From: Methylobacterium sp. Leaf465
Lineage (GTDB): Bacteria; Pseudomonadota; Alphaproteobacteria; Rhizobiales; Beijerinckiaceae
Assembly (NCBI RefSeq): GCF_001424705.1
Contig: NZ_LMRA01000048.1
Span: 1-64,000 of the forward strand
DNA: 64,000 nucleotides
Direction of reading: 5' to 3'
A program made the position numbers and the translations under genes. Below are positions 1 through 7,270 of the stretch, in pieces (within the stretch, counting starts at the first letter, position 1; each line of letters opens with the position of its first letter). The notes beneath the pieces were generated by a model. The model did not search any database, was not told the origin of the DNA, and worked only from the letters and a program-made list of their open reading frames with translations.

Positions 1-48
1 AGGCTCATAACCTGAAGGTCACAGGTTCAAATCCTGTCCCCGCAACCA
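1..48 (+). tRNA. tRNA-fMet (CAU), 3' part only
   Basis: The 5' end lies outside the window. Visible are the anticodon loop CTCATAA (anticodon CAT at 6-8) closed by an AGG/CCT stem, the T-arm with GGTTCAAATCC, and the acceptor end CCCCGCA followed by encoded CCA at 46-48. The CCCCGCAACCA terminus is typical of initiator tRNA and fits alphaproteobacterial fMet better than elongator Met or Ile2, which share the CAT anticodon. Certainty is limited because the diagnostic first base pair cannot be seen. Confidence 0.85.
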
Positions 49-58
49 AACTCAACAA

Positions 59-92
59 AAAGCCCGCCCCGGTGAAATCCAGGGCGGGCTTT
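59..92 (+). terminator. Rho-independent terminator after tRNA-fMet
   Basis: A perfect 11-bp stem, AAAGCCCGCCC at 59-69 pairing with GGGCGGGCTTT at 82-92, surrounds a 12-nt loop. It begins 10 nt after the tRNA CCA, with A-rich sequence before and Ts at the end. Confidence 0.8.
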
Positions 93-315
93 CGACGTTC
101 CGAAGCCGGCCGCGCCCTTTCCGCATCGGTGCGGCAGGACGACGCCCAAGACTGATCTCCCGAACCGTTGCGGCGGCGGCGAGGCTCAGGATCCGCCCGA
201 TCAAGGGCGCGGAGACGCCCCGTACGGCGTCGTAGCCGTCACAGAGCGGGGTGGGCCGATCGGCCAGCGTGCTGCCTCGCCCCTCTCCCGCCTCGATCAG
301 GCCAGGCGCAGGTCG

Positions 316-420
316 CGGCCGTTCAGACCCTGGGACGCCAACGAGCTGGAATGGGAGGCCGCCTCCCCGCCTCCGCCGCACAACTTCTCCGAGGCTCCGC
401 CGGTGCCGAAGGTCCCGTAG
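316..420 (+). pseudogene. Remnant of cytochrome c oxidase subunit I, C-terminus
   Basis: The frame from 325 reads RPWDANELEWEAASPPPPHN, then FSEAPPVP, and stops at 418-420. WDA-x-x-LEW followed by S-PPPP-x-NF is the hallmark C-terminal tail of CtaD/CoxA subunit I. Upstream in this frame no core transmembrane sequence can be read, so only about 32 codons of a roughly 530-residue protein survive. It lies directly before fragments of subunits III and IV, in the usual operon order. A non-functional relic is the simplest reading. Confidence 0.6.
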
Positions 421-461
421 GACTGCCCGATCCAGGCCCCCGAGACCGGGAGCCACCACAC

Positions 462-713
462 GTGAGCGCGAACCCCGCCGCCGAACCCGTCGGCGTGACG
501 CGCGCCGAGCCCTTCGCCACCTTTGGTCAGCAGCGCTGCGCCGCGACGCTGGGCATGGGGGCCTGGCTGCTCACGGAACGGCTGCTCTTCGCCGGGCTGT
601 TCCGCACGACGCTGATCCTGCGCCTGCTCCATCCGGAGGCGGTGCAGGCGGCGGCCGGGCATCTCAGGTTCTGGATCGTCGCCTTCGCGGCCCTCCACCG
701 GGTCAACCGGTAG
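462..713 (+). pseudogene. Remnant of cytochrome c oxidase subunit III, N-terminal part
   Basis: From a GTG at 462 the frame gives 83 residues and stops at 711. It contains FATFGQQRCAATLGMGAWLL, then TERLLFAGLF and LLHPEAVQAAAGHL. This matches the start of CtaE/CoxC-type subunit III (F-x-x-x-x-QQR-x-AATLGMW-x-FLATE-x-LFF-GLF). A normal protein is about 200 residues with five to seven helices, so at least 110 residues are missing. LGMG-AWLL replaces the conserved LGMW-FL. Translation might still occur but a working subunit is not expected. Confidence 0.6.
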
Positions 714-760
714 GAGGCGGCGCTGCGCAAGCCCTTCCGGACCCTCGGCCCGTCCTCCTC

Positions 761-1023
761 CGGCACAGCCTGCTCACGTCGGTGCGCACCGTCCTGGCGC
801 TCCTGGCGCTGCTTGCCGTGAACGTCGCGCTCGGGGCGACGCGCCCCTTCGAACAGGTCTGGCTCGTCGAGCTCGGGGTGGTCGGTGCATGGCGGCGATC
901 ATCATCCGGGTGACGATGGCGGTCCGCCACGAGCCGCCCCTGGTGCGCCTGTTCGCCGGGGTCGGGTTCTTCTGGGTCGCGATCCTGTTCGGGATGACAC
1001 TGACCGATTCCCTCGGGCGCTGA
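761..1023 (+). pseudogene. Frameshifted cytochrome c oxidase subunit IV-like gene
   Basis: Two frames must be joined near 885-890. Frame one, from 761, reads RHSLLTSVRTVLALLALLAV and continues to VWLVELGVVGA. After a shift the other frame reads MAAIIIRVTMAVRHEPPLVR, then LFAGVGFFWVAILFGMTLTD and ends SLGR at 1021. Two hydrophobic helices and the C-terminal FWVAILFGMTL-TD motif resemble the small subunit IV of quinol/cytochrome oxidases. It follows subunit I and III relics, so the whole cluster looks dead. A single sequencing error could explain the shift here, but not the truncations upstream. Confidence 0.55.
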
Positions 1024-1041
1024 CCCCCCCGACGCACGAAA

Positions 1042-1065
1042 ACGGCGGGGCTCGCGCCCCGCCGT
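1042..1065. terminator. GC-rich hairpin, likely bidirectional terminator
   Basis: ACGGCGGGGC at 1042-1051 pairs perfectly with GCCCCGCCGT at 1056-1065 around a TCGC loop. It follows the subunit IV stop and lies 57 nt beyond the end of the convergent exported-protein gene. The tract after it is not T-rich on either strand. Confidence 0.5.
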
Positions 1066-1121
1066 CATCGGCTCAGGTAGTTCTCGGCCTCGGACCGGCG
1101 CGCCGTCCCTCGGGCGTGGCC

Positions 1122-1388
1122 TCAGTAGGCCGGGCCGCCCGAGGTGGTGCCGTAATTGGCCGTCGGCTTGTTGTTCTGCTCGGCATTGCCGGCCTTGGCC
1201 GAGTCGTCGGCGCGGCGGCGGAGCGAGCCGGTGGTCACGTCATCGAAGGCGCCGACGACGCGGCTGCCGGGCGCGGCGGCGGCGGGAATACCGGCCGGGG
1301 CGTTGTAGCTCTGCGCGAGGGCGGAGGTGACGGGGGCGCCGAGGGTCAGGACCAGGGCGACGGCGGCGGAAGCAAGACGGGTGTTCAT
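1122..1388 (-). CDS. Small exported protein of unknown function
   Basis: 88 residues. The start chosen is the ATG at 1388, because it opens a clean Sec signal peptide: MNTR, a hydrophobic stretch through about residue 22, and an ALA-type cleavage site before QSYNAP. A longer in-frame start adds 20 residues without signal character. The mature part is about 60 residues, rich in Ala, Gly and Asn, with no recognisable domain. Such short exported proteins are common in Methylobacterium, but no function can be assigned. Confidence 0.6.
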   Translation of the reverse strand: MNTRLASAAVALVLTLGAPVTSALAQSYNAPAGIPAAAAPGSRVVGAFDDVTTGSLRRRADDSAKAGNAEQNNKPTANYGTTSGGPAY

Positions 1389-1586
1389 AGTCGTCGTATC
1401 CAGCAGTACAGGTCCGGTCTCCGTCAAACATGCGAGGATCATGTCCAAGATGTCCGGGGGCCGTTCTTGTTGGTATGAGCGTGATATAGGACCCGCCCCT
1501 CTGGAACGGCGTGCGCTGCAACACCCAGTGCATGCGTTTGGTGCATTTCTCTCGGATAATATGGTCTCGCCTATGTGTGTGTTGCA

Positions 1587-2273
1587 TCACACGTCGGAGT
1601 GGGCGTCGATGTAATGACGCAAGGCGCTGGCCGCATTGAGCATGTGGGCGCGCATCCGCCGGGCGGCCGCCTCGCCGTCGCCCTCGGCGATCGCCGCCAG
1701 GATGGCCCCGTGCTCCGCGCGGGAGCCCTGGATGCGGTCCCCGTAGCGCAGCTGCGTCCGGCGGAAGCCCGAGAGGCGGGTGCGCAGGGCCAGCGCCTGC
1801 TCCTTGAGGAAGCCGTTATGCGTGGCGCCGTAGAGGGCTTCGTGGAAGCTGCGGTTCAAGCCATCGTAGGCGTCGACGTCGCCGGCCGCGACCATGTCGC
1901 CGGAGCGCGCATGCAGGTCCATCAGGTGGGACCGCTCCAGGGGCGTCATCCGGTAGGTGGCGAGCCGCACGCACATCGCCTCGAACTCGGCGGTGGTCTC
2001 GAACATGTCCATGATCCGCTCGGGCGTCATGCGCGTGACCACGACCCCCCGGCGCGGGCGCAGCTCCACCAGCCCGTTGAAGGCGAGTTGGCGGAGCGCC
2101 TCGCGGACGGGCGTACGCGAGGCGCCGAAGCGGTCGGCGAGATCCTGCTCGTCGAGGGCGGTGCCGGCGGCGAGGTGCCCGGCCGCGATCTCGTCGGTGA
2201 GCGCGTTGCGGATCTGGTCCGACAGGAGTCCGCGCTCCGCCACCGGCTCGTCCATCGTGCCCGCGTCCATCAT
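1587..2273 (-). CDS. GntR-family (FadR/FCD) regulator, likely of malonate use
   Basis: 228 residues from the ATG at 2273, preceded by a good Shine-Dalgarno (GGGGGAG). An alternative ATG at 2327 overlaps the madM stop as ATGA and would add 18 residues. The winged helix has the GntR signature ALDEQDLADRFGASRTPVRE followed by ALRQL and a GLVELRPRRGVVV wing. The second half is an FCD ligand domain with Asp/His residues such as NRSFHEALY. It lies downstream of madL-madM on the same strand and faces the mdc operon across a shared control region. This is the arrangement of MatR/MdcY-type malonate regulators. Repression relieved by malonate is inferred, not shown. Confidence 0.85.
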   Translation of the reverse strand: MMDAGTMDEPVAERGLLSDQIRNALTDEIAAGHLAAGTALDEQDLADRFGASRTPVREALRQLAFNGLVELRPRRGVVVTRMTPERIMDMFETTAEFEAMCVRLATYRMTPLERSHLMDLHARSGDMVAAGDVDAYDGLNRSFHEALYGATHNGFLKEQALALRTRLSGFRRTQLRYGDRIQGSRAEHGAILAAIAEGDGEAAARRMRAHMLNAASALRHYIDAHSDV

Positions 2274-2323
2274 CCGCTCTCCCCCGGTTCGCTCCCTGCC
2301 CGGGACGCGCGAGACCCCATCCA

Positions 2324-3083
2324 TCATCCCACGATGGCCCGAACCGTGAGGTAGAACAGCAACGGACCGACGAGGCAGCCGATTCCGGTGTGGAAGGTCG
2401 CCGTCAGCGCGCCGTAGGGCACGCGCTTCGGGTCGGTGGCGGCCAGGCTCCCGGCGACGCCGCTCACCGTGCCCATCAGGCTGCCGAAGGCCATGGCCGA
2501 GCGCGGATTGTCGAGACCGATGAGCTGGGCGACGGGGGGGCGACCATGACCATCACGGCCTTGGTGACGCCGGTGGCGATGGAGAGCGCCATCACGGCCG
2601 AGTCCGCGCCGAGCGCCGCCCCCGTCACCGGCCCGACTATGTGGGGCACGGCCCCCGCGCCGATCGTCGTGATGCCGACGGCGTCGGTGTAGCCGAAGGC
2701 CACCGCCGTCAGGGCGCCGAGGATGAAGGGGATCACGGGGCCGAGGCCTAAGGCCAGGACGCCGAGGAGCCCGGCGCGGCGGGCCTCCGGCACGTCGACC
2801 TCGAAGGCGGTGGCCACGATGGCGAAGTCGCGCAGCATCGCCCCGCCCATCAGGCCGATGCCGTCGAAGGCCGGCCGGTCGGCGACGCCCTTCCTGCCAC
2901 CGGTATAGAGGCCCGCACATAGGCGAGCACCAGCCCGAGGACGATGGCGATGGCCGAGCCGTGGACCCGGCCGGCGGTGAGCCAACGGCTGGCGAGGTTC
3001 GAGGCCGGCATCAGGGCGCCGACCGTCGCGAAGGCGGCCACCAGCCCCTGCTCGACGAAGACGTGCTCGATCATGGCCAGCAT
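2324..3083 (-). pseudogene. madM: Malonate carrier subunit MadM, two frameshifts
   Basis: Three frames together give an almost complete MadM of about 253 residues. Readable pieces include GRVHGSAIAIVLGLVLAYV, GIGLMGGAMLRDFAIVATAF, DAVGITTIGAGAVPHIVGPV, LDNPRSAMAFGSLMGT and VPYGALTATFHTGIGCLVGP. Breaks: one base is missing near 2912-2920, between LAYV and the expected GGLYTGG, and one C is missing in the run at 2534-2540, after VMVMV. There are no in-frame stops apart from those caused by the shifts. MadM and MadL normally form a sodium-coupled malonate importer in the inner membrane. Either the gene decayed recently or the assembly is wrong here. Confidence 0.75.
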
Positions 3084-3087
3084 GGGG

Positions 3088-3395
3088 TCATGGGACCGTG
3101 GCGGCGATGAGCACGATGGGCCCCGCCGCGCACGGCCGCCATCGCGTTCTGCTGCGCGGCCATCGCCACCACGATCGGGATGTACAGGGTCGACCAGAAC
3201 TCGACCCCCAAGCGTGATGCCGCCGCCGAGCTTGCCCCGGGCGAGGAGCCAGGACCGGGCGGCGATGAGCAGAATCATGGCGAGGCCGACCCCGCCGACA
3301 TTGGCCTTGACCCCGAGGGCGATGCCCAGCCGGTCGCCGAGGAACACGCCGATCGGGGTGCAGAGCGCCAGGAGCGCGACGCCGAGGATGGTCAT
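3088..3395 (-). pseudogene. madL: Malonate carrier subunit MadL, frameshifted and short
   Basis: From the ATG at 3395 the frame reads MTILGVALLALCTPIGVFLG, then VKANVGGVGLAMILLIAARS. It then breaks at a run of five Gs (3205-3209 on the plus strand), where one base is extra. The next frame gives GVEFWSTLYIPIVVAMAAQQ. A second extra base in the G run near 3120 is needed to reach GGPIVLIAA, after which a stop comes at 3088. Family members are nearer 130 residues, so the C-terminus also seems short. The madM start lies 4 nt further on. Confidence 0.7.
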
Positions 3396-3451
3396 CGGGC
3401 GTGGCTCCGCGTCGTCGTGACGGGGGACGGCGATCGGAATGCACGGGGCAT
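3392..3451 (-). CDS. Possible 19-residue leader peptide before madL
   Basis: The strongest Shine-Dalgarno in this region (AGGAGG, 9 nt before the ATG) belongs not to madL but to an ATG at 3451. It encodes MPRAFRSPSPVTTTRSHAR and stops in an ATGA overlap with the madL start at 3395. The frame differs from madL, so this is not an N-terminal extension. The layout suggests translational coupling of a leader ORF to the carrier genes. Codon content alone cannot prove it is translated. Confidence 0.4.
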   Translation of the reverse strand: MPRAFRSPSPVTTTRSHAR

Positions 3452-3496
3452 GGAGCGTTCCTCCTGCGTATTCGGCGATTCGTTTTTGATTGCTCT

Positions 3497-3526
3497 CAGT
3501 ATACCGTTGATTGACAGTTTCGCAAT
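3497..3526 (-). promoter_or_regulatory. Candidate madL promoter with GTATAC operator on the -10
   Basis: On the minus strand, TTGCGA (3525-3520) and TATACT (3503-3498) sit 16 nt apart, matching -35 in four and -10 in five of six positions. The -10 box overlaps the palindrome GTATAC at 3499-3504. GTATAC is the core I recall for the MatR malonate regulator of Rhizobium. A GntR dimer bound here would block the leader/madLM transcript. A longer inverted repeat, TCAGTAT (3496-3502) and ATACTGA (3532-3538), brackets the region. Confidence 0.4.
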
Positions 3527-3539
3527 TTGGAATACTGAT
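3511..3539 (+). promoter_or_regulatory. Candidate mdc operon promoter
   Basis: A perfect TTGACA -35 hexamer at 3511-3516 precedes a weak -10 (ACTGAT at 3534-3539, 17-nt spacer). It lies 86 nt before the mdcA start. The same TTG also opens an in-frame extension of mdcA, which I reject as translation start because MdcA homology begins at 3625. Confidence 0.3.
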
Positions 3540-3591
3540 CGAGGGAATGAATCGGGTTCGGCATGTCGTAGGGTGTCGATCGCGGAATGCC

Positions 3592-3597
3592 GTATAC
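3592..3597. promoter_or_regulatory. Second GTATAC palindrome, candidate GntR operator
   Basis: TGCCGTATACGCA contains the same GTATAC core as the site at 3499-3504, 93 bp away. It lies in the mdc leader, 28 nt upstream of mdcA. Two copies of this hexamer within 100 bp of a divergent malonate locus fit control of both transcripts by the FCD regulator at 1587-2273. Confidence 0.35.
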
Positions 3598-3624
3598 GCA
3601 GGCTGGGACGAGGGGGCGGACAGG

Positions 3625-5271
3625 ATGACGGATTGGCGTCAGGAACGCACCGCCCGCGAGGCGCGTCTCGAAAGGGCGCGGCCGCATGCGGACGGCAAGG
3701 TCGTGCCGGCGGCCCGGGTCGTCGACCTCCTCGAGGCGATCCTCCGGCCGGGCGACCGGGTCTGCCTGGAGGGCGACAACCAGAAGCAGGCCGATTGCCT
3801 CGCCCGCGGCCTGTCCGCCTGCGATCCGGCCCGGGTCCACGACCTGCACATGGTGCAGTCGGGCATCGTCCTGCCCGAGCATCTCGACATCTTCGAGCAG
3901 GGCATCGCCAAGCGGCTCGATTATTCCTATTCCGGTCCCCAGGGCGCCCGCATCGCCAAGATGCTGTATGGCGGCCAGATCGAGCTCGGGGCGGTGCACA
4001 CCTACCTCGAACTCTTCGCGCGCTACTTCATCGACCTGACACCGAACGTGGCCCTGATCGCGGGCGTCTCGGCCGACCGGGACGGCAACCTCTATACGGG
4101 CCCCAACACCGAGGACACGCCCACCGTGGTGGAGGCGACCGCCTTCAAGAACGGCGTGGTGGTGGCCCAGGTGAACGCGATCGTCGACCGGGTGCCCCGC
4201 GTCGACATCCCCGGCGACCGGGTGGACTTCGTGGTGGAGGCCGACAGGCCGTTCTACGTCGAGCCGCTCTTCACCCGCGACCCCGGCGCCGTGACCGAGA
4301 CGCAGATCCTGATGGCCATGATGGCGATCAAGGGGATCTACGCGGAATACGGCATCCGCCGCCTCAACCACGGCATCGGCTTCGGCACCGCGGCGATCGA
4401 GCTGCTGCTGCCCACCTATGCCGAGCGCCTCGGCCTGAAGGGCCGGATCGCCACCCACTGGGCGCTCAACCCGCATCCGAGCCTGATCCCGGCCATCGAA
4501 TCCGGCTGGGTCAGCCAAATCCACTGCTTCGGCTCCGAAGTGGGCATGGACAAGTACATCCGCGCCCGGCCGGACGTGTTCTTCACCGGCTCCGACGGCT
4601 CACTCCGGTCCAATCGCGCCTTCTGCCAGACGGCCGGCCTCTATGCCTGCGACCTCTTCATCGGCTCGACCCTGCAGATCGACTTGGCCGGCCATTCCTC
4701 CACCGTGACCACCAACCGGGTGGCGGGCTTCGGCGGCGCCCCGAACATGGGCTCGGATCCGCACGGCCGGCGCCACCCCTCGGACACCTGGATGAAGGCG
4801 GGCCGCGAGGCCGGCGGCACGGGCGACCCGGCGCTCCGGCGCGGGCGCAAGCTCGTGGTGCAGCTCGTCGAGACCTTCGGCGACAAGCTGGTCCCGGCCT
4901 TCGTGGAGCGGCTCGACGCCCTGGAACTCGCGCGCAAGCTCAAGCTCGAGCTCGCCCCCGTGATGGTCTACGCCGACGACGTCACCCACATCGTCACCGA
5001 GGAGGGCATCGCCAACCTGCTGCTGTGCCGGACCCCGGACGAGCGGGAGCAGGCGATCCGCGGGGTGGCCGGCTACACCGAGGTGGGCCGGGGCCGCGAC
5101 CACGCGGAGGTGGAGCGCCTGCGCGCCAGGGGGATCATCCGGCGCCCCGAGGATCTCGGCATCGAGCCCCTGGACGCCGACCGCTCGCTGCTCGCCGCGC
5201 GCTCGATCAAGGACCTCGTACACTGGTCGGGCGGCCTCTACGAGCCGCCGGCCAAGTTCCGGAACTGGTGA
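3625..5271 (+). CDS. mdcA: Malonate decarboxylase alpha subunit (acyl-carrier-protein transferase)
   Basis: 548 residues from the ATG at 3625, preceded by GAGGGGG; the family is about 550. MdcA exchanges acetyl for malonyl on the carrier protein, forming malonyl-ACP. Recognition rests on RPGDRVCLEGDNQKQADCLA near the N-terminus, ALNPHPSLIPAIESGWVSQI near the middle, and AGFGGAPNMGSDPHGRRHPS around residues 368-390, all characteristic of the MdcA/CoA-transferase-like family. It is first in mdcACDEGBH, with mdcC starting 13 nt after its stop. It appears complete, with no frameshift, unlike the divergent carrier genes. Confidence 0.95.
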   Translation: MTDWRQERTAREARLERARPHADGKVVPAARVVDLLEAILRPGDRVCLEGDNQKQADCLARGLSACDPARVHDLHMVQSGIVLPEHLDIFEQGIAKRLDYSYSGPQGARIAKMLYGGQIELGAVHTYLELFARYFIDLTPNVALIAGVSADRDGNLYTGPNTEDTPTVVEATAFKNGVVVAQVNAIVDRVPRVDIPGDRVDFVVEADRPFYVEPLFTRDPGAVTETQILMAMMAIKGIYAEYGIRRLNHGIGFGTAAIELLLPTYAERLGLKGRIATHWALNPHPSLIPAIESGWVSQIHCFGSEVGMDKYIRARPDVFFTGSDGSLRSNRAFCQTAGLYACDLFIGSTLQIDLAGHSSTVTTNRVAGFGGAPNMGSDPHGRRHPSDTWMKAGREAGGTGDPALRRGRKLVVQLVETFGDKLVPAFVERLDALELARKLKLELAPVMVYADDVTHIVTEEGIANLLLCRTPDEREQAIRGVAGYTEVGRGRDHAEVERLRARGIIRRPEDLGIEPLDADRSLLAARSIKDLVHWSGGLYEPPAKFRNW

Positions 5272-5284
5272 GGATTTTCGCGTC

Positions 5285-5596
5285 ATGGAGAAGCTGAGCT
5301 TCCGCCACGCCACCCGGACGGCGCTCCCCGGCACGCGGGCCAGCGCGATCACCGGGGTCGTCGCCTCCGGCAACCTCGAGGTGCTGCTGGAGCGCAACCT
5401 CGCCCCCGACGCGTGCCACGTCGAGATCGATACCGCCATCGCCGGGTACGGGGAGGTCTGGGCCGCCGTGGTCGCGGATTTCGTAGCCCGCCGGCAGCCC
5501 GGCGGGCTCACCATCACCATCAACGACGGGGGCGCCCGCCCCGACACCGTGTCCCTGCGCCTCGCCCAGGGCGCCCGCCTGATGGAGATGCCGTGA
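5285..5596 (+). CDS. mdcC: Malonate decarboxylase acyl carrier protein (delta)
   Basis: 103 residues, the usual size. MdcC carries the 2'-(5''-triphosphoribosyl)-3'-dephospho-CoA arm on a serine. The likely attachment site is Ser28 in VVASGNLEVLLERN, corresponding to the Ser25 region known in Klebsiella. The acidic Asp/Glu-rich centre and LTITINDGGARPDTVSLRL end are typical. Its TGA overlaps the next ATG by one base (TGATG), suggesting coupled translation with mdcD. Confidence 0.92.
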   Translation: MEKLSFRHATRTALPGTRASAITGVVASGNLEVLLERNLAPDACHVEIDTAIAGYGEVWAAVVADFVARRQPGGLTITINDGGARPDTVSLRLAQGARLMEMP

Positions 5597-6528
5597 TGGA
5601 CTGGAAGCCCGTCTCCCTCTCTTCCTCGCCCTTCGACCAGAGCTGGTACGAGGCCAGCGCCCGCGCCCGCCTCGCCGGCCTCCTCGACACGGACACGTTC
5701 CAGGAGTTCGTCGGCCCCGAGCAGCGGAGGATGAGCCCGCACCTGCCGCTGTTCGACCTGCCGCGCGCCTTCGACGACGGCATGATCGTCGGGCGCGGCC
5801 GCCTCGACGGACAGGACGTGCTGGTCGCCGCCCAGGAGGGCCGCTTCATGGGCGGCGCCTTCGGCGAGATCCACGGGGCCAAGCTCGTCGGTCTGCTGCG
5901 GGCGGCGCTGGCCGTGAAGCCTGCCGCTCTGCTGATCCTGTTCGACACCGGGGGCGTGCGCCTGCAGGAGGCCAATGCAGGCGAGACCGCCATCGCGGAG
6001 ATCATGCGGGCGATCACGGTCGCGCGGGCCGCCGGCATCCCGGTCATCGGGCTGATCGGGGGGCGGGCCGGCTGCTACGGCGGCGGCGGCCTCGTCGCCG
6101 GCACCTGCGCGCGCCTGATCATCTCCGAAGGGGGACGCCTCAGCGTCTCCGGCCCCGAGGTGATCGAGACCAACAAGGGCGCGGAGGAGTTCGATTCCCG
6201 CGACCGGGCGCTGGTGTGGCGCACCATGGGCGGAAAGCACCGGCGTCTCATCGGCGCCGCCGACGCCTTCGTGGACGACACGATCGGGGCGTTTCGGCGG
6301 GCCGCCCTGGCGGCGATCCCGGCGGCCCCGGCCTTCGACCTCGCCACGCTCGAGGCCGAGCAGGCCCGGCTGGAGGCCCGCCTCGACCGCTTCGGCGACG
6401 CCCGGGACGCCACCGAGATCTGGGGGCGCCTCGGCGTCAACGACCCCGCCGCCGTGCCGGGCCTGACCACCGAGGGCTTCGACGCCCTGCTCGCCCGCCT
6501 CCCGGAGGGGCCGCACCATGCCCGATAA
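5596..6528 (+). CDS. mdcD: Malonyl-S-ACP decarboxylase beta subunit
   Basis: 310 residues from the ATG at 5596 that overlaps the mdcC stop. It has the crotonase/carboxyltransferase fold; with MdcE it decarboxylates malonyl-ACP to acetyl-ACP without biotin. Family marks are SFxELxGP-like FQEFVGPEQRRMSPHLPLFD, the glycine-rich GRFMGGAFGEIHGAKL loop, and ILFDTGGVRLQEANAGE. The C-terminus overlaps mdcE by 11 nt. There is no biotin carrier or sodium-pump subunit nearby, so the soluble Mdc form is indicated rather than the Mad form. Confidence 0.93.
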   Translation: MDWKPVSLSSSPFDQSWYEASARARLAGLLDTDTFQEFVGPEQRRMSPHLPLFDLPRAFDDGMIVGRGRLDGQDVLVAAQEGRFMGGAFGEIHGAKLVGLLRAALAVKPAALLILFDTGGVRLQEANAGETAIAEIMRAITVARAAGIPVIGLIGGRAGCYGGGGLVAGTCARLIISEGGRLSVSGPEVIETNKGAEEFDSRDRALVWRTMGGKHRRLIGAADAFVDDTIGAFRRAALAAIPAAPAFDLATLEAEQARLEARLDRFGDARDATEIWGRLGVNDPAAVPGLTTEGFDALLARLPEGPHHAR

Positions 6529-7270
6529 GATGCCCCTCGACGCCCTGCTCGCCTCGCTCTTTCCGGCGGGCCACGCCGTCACGGTGGCGGACGGCCTGAT
6601 ATCCGGCGATGGCCCCCTCGGTGGCGGCCGCCTCGCCGTGATCGGCATCGACGGCGAGGCGGCGCTGGGCATCGAGGGCGCCTGCTTCCTGGCGGGGCGC
6701 GTCCTCGACGTGGTGCGGGCGGGCGGCGGCACGCCCATCCTCGTCCTGATCGATTCCGACAGCCAGCGCATGAGCCGGCGCGACGAGCTTCTCGGCCTCA
6801 ACGAGTACCTCGCCCATCTGGCCAAGGCGCTGCTGCTGGCCGACGCGCAGGGGCACCCGACCCTCGGCCTGCTCTACGGCCACAGCGCGGCCGGGGCCTT
6901 CATCGCCACGGCGCTCGCCACCCGCGTGCTCGCGGCCCTGCCCGGCGCCCATCCGAGCGTGATGGACCTCCCCTCCGTGGCCCGCGTCACCAAGCTGCCC
7001 CTGAAGACGCTGCAGGACATGGCCCGCTCGACCTCGGTCTTCGCGCCGGGGCTCGACAACATGGTCCAGACCGGCGCCGTGCAGGCGGTCCTCGACCCCG
7101 ACAAGCCCCTCGGCCTCCAGGTCGCCGCGCTGATCGCGGACAGCCCGGCGGCCGATACCCGCGACGCGCTGGGCCATGAACGGGGCGGGCGCCCCCTCGC
7201 CCACGACATCGCCGCTCAGGTGGTGCGCGAGGCGCAGGACCGGGTGCTGCGCGAGGCGCCGGGTGCGTGA
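6518..7270 (+). CDS. mdcE: Malonyl-S-ACP decarboxylase gamma subunit
   Basis: 250 residues. This is the partner of MdcD in the decarboxylase core. Recognisable are PILVLIDSDSQRMSRRDELL followed by GLNEYLAHLAKAL, then GLLYGHSAAGAFIATALA and ALPGAHPSVMDLPSVARVTK, all conserved in MdcE. The reading frame overlaps mdcD at its start, and the next gene's GTG lies inside its last codons (7263). Tight overlaps indicate one polycistronic message. Confidence 0.93.
   Translation: MPDKMPLDALLASLFPAGHAVTVADGLISGDGPLGGGRLAVIGIDGEAALGIEGACFLAGRVLDVVRAGGGTPILVLIDSDSQRMSRRDELLGLNEYLAHLAKALLLADAQGHPTLGLLYGHSAAGAFIATALATRVLAALPGAHPSVMDLPSVARVTKLPLKTLQDMARSTSVFAPGLDNMVQTGAVQAVLDPDKPLGLQVAALIADSPAADTRDALGHERGGRPLAHDIAAQVVREAQDRVLREAPGA

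Noticed and set aside
1-48. tRNA-fMet as a genomic-island attachment site
   Set aside because: No second copy of the tRNA 3' end was noticed in the window and no integrase is encoded.
3511-3624. Longer MdcA N-terminus from the TTG at 3511
   Set aside because: The 38 added residues lack family similarity, and the TTG coincides with a TTGACA promoter hexamer.
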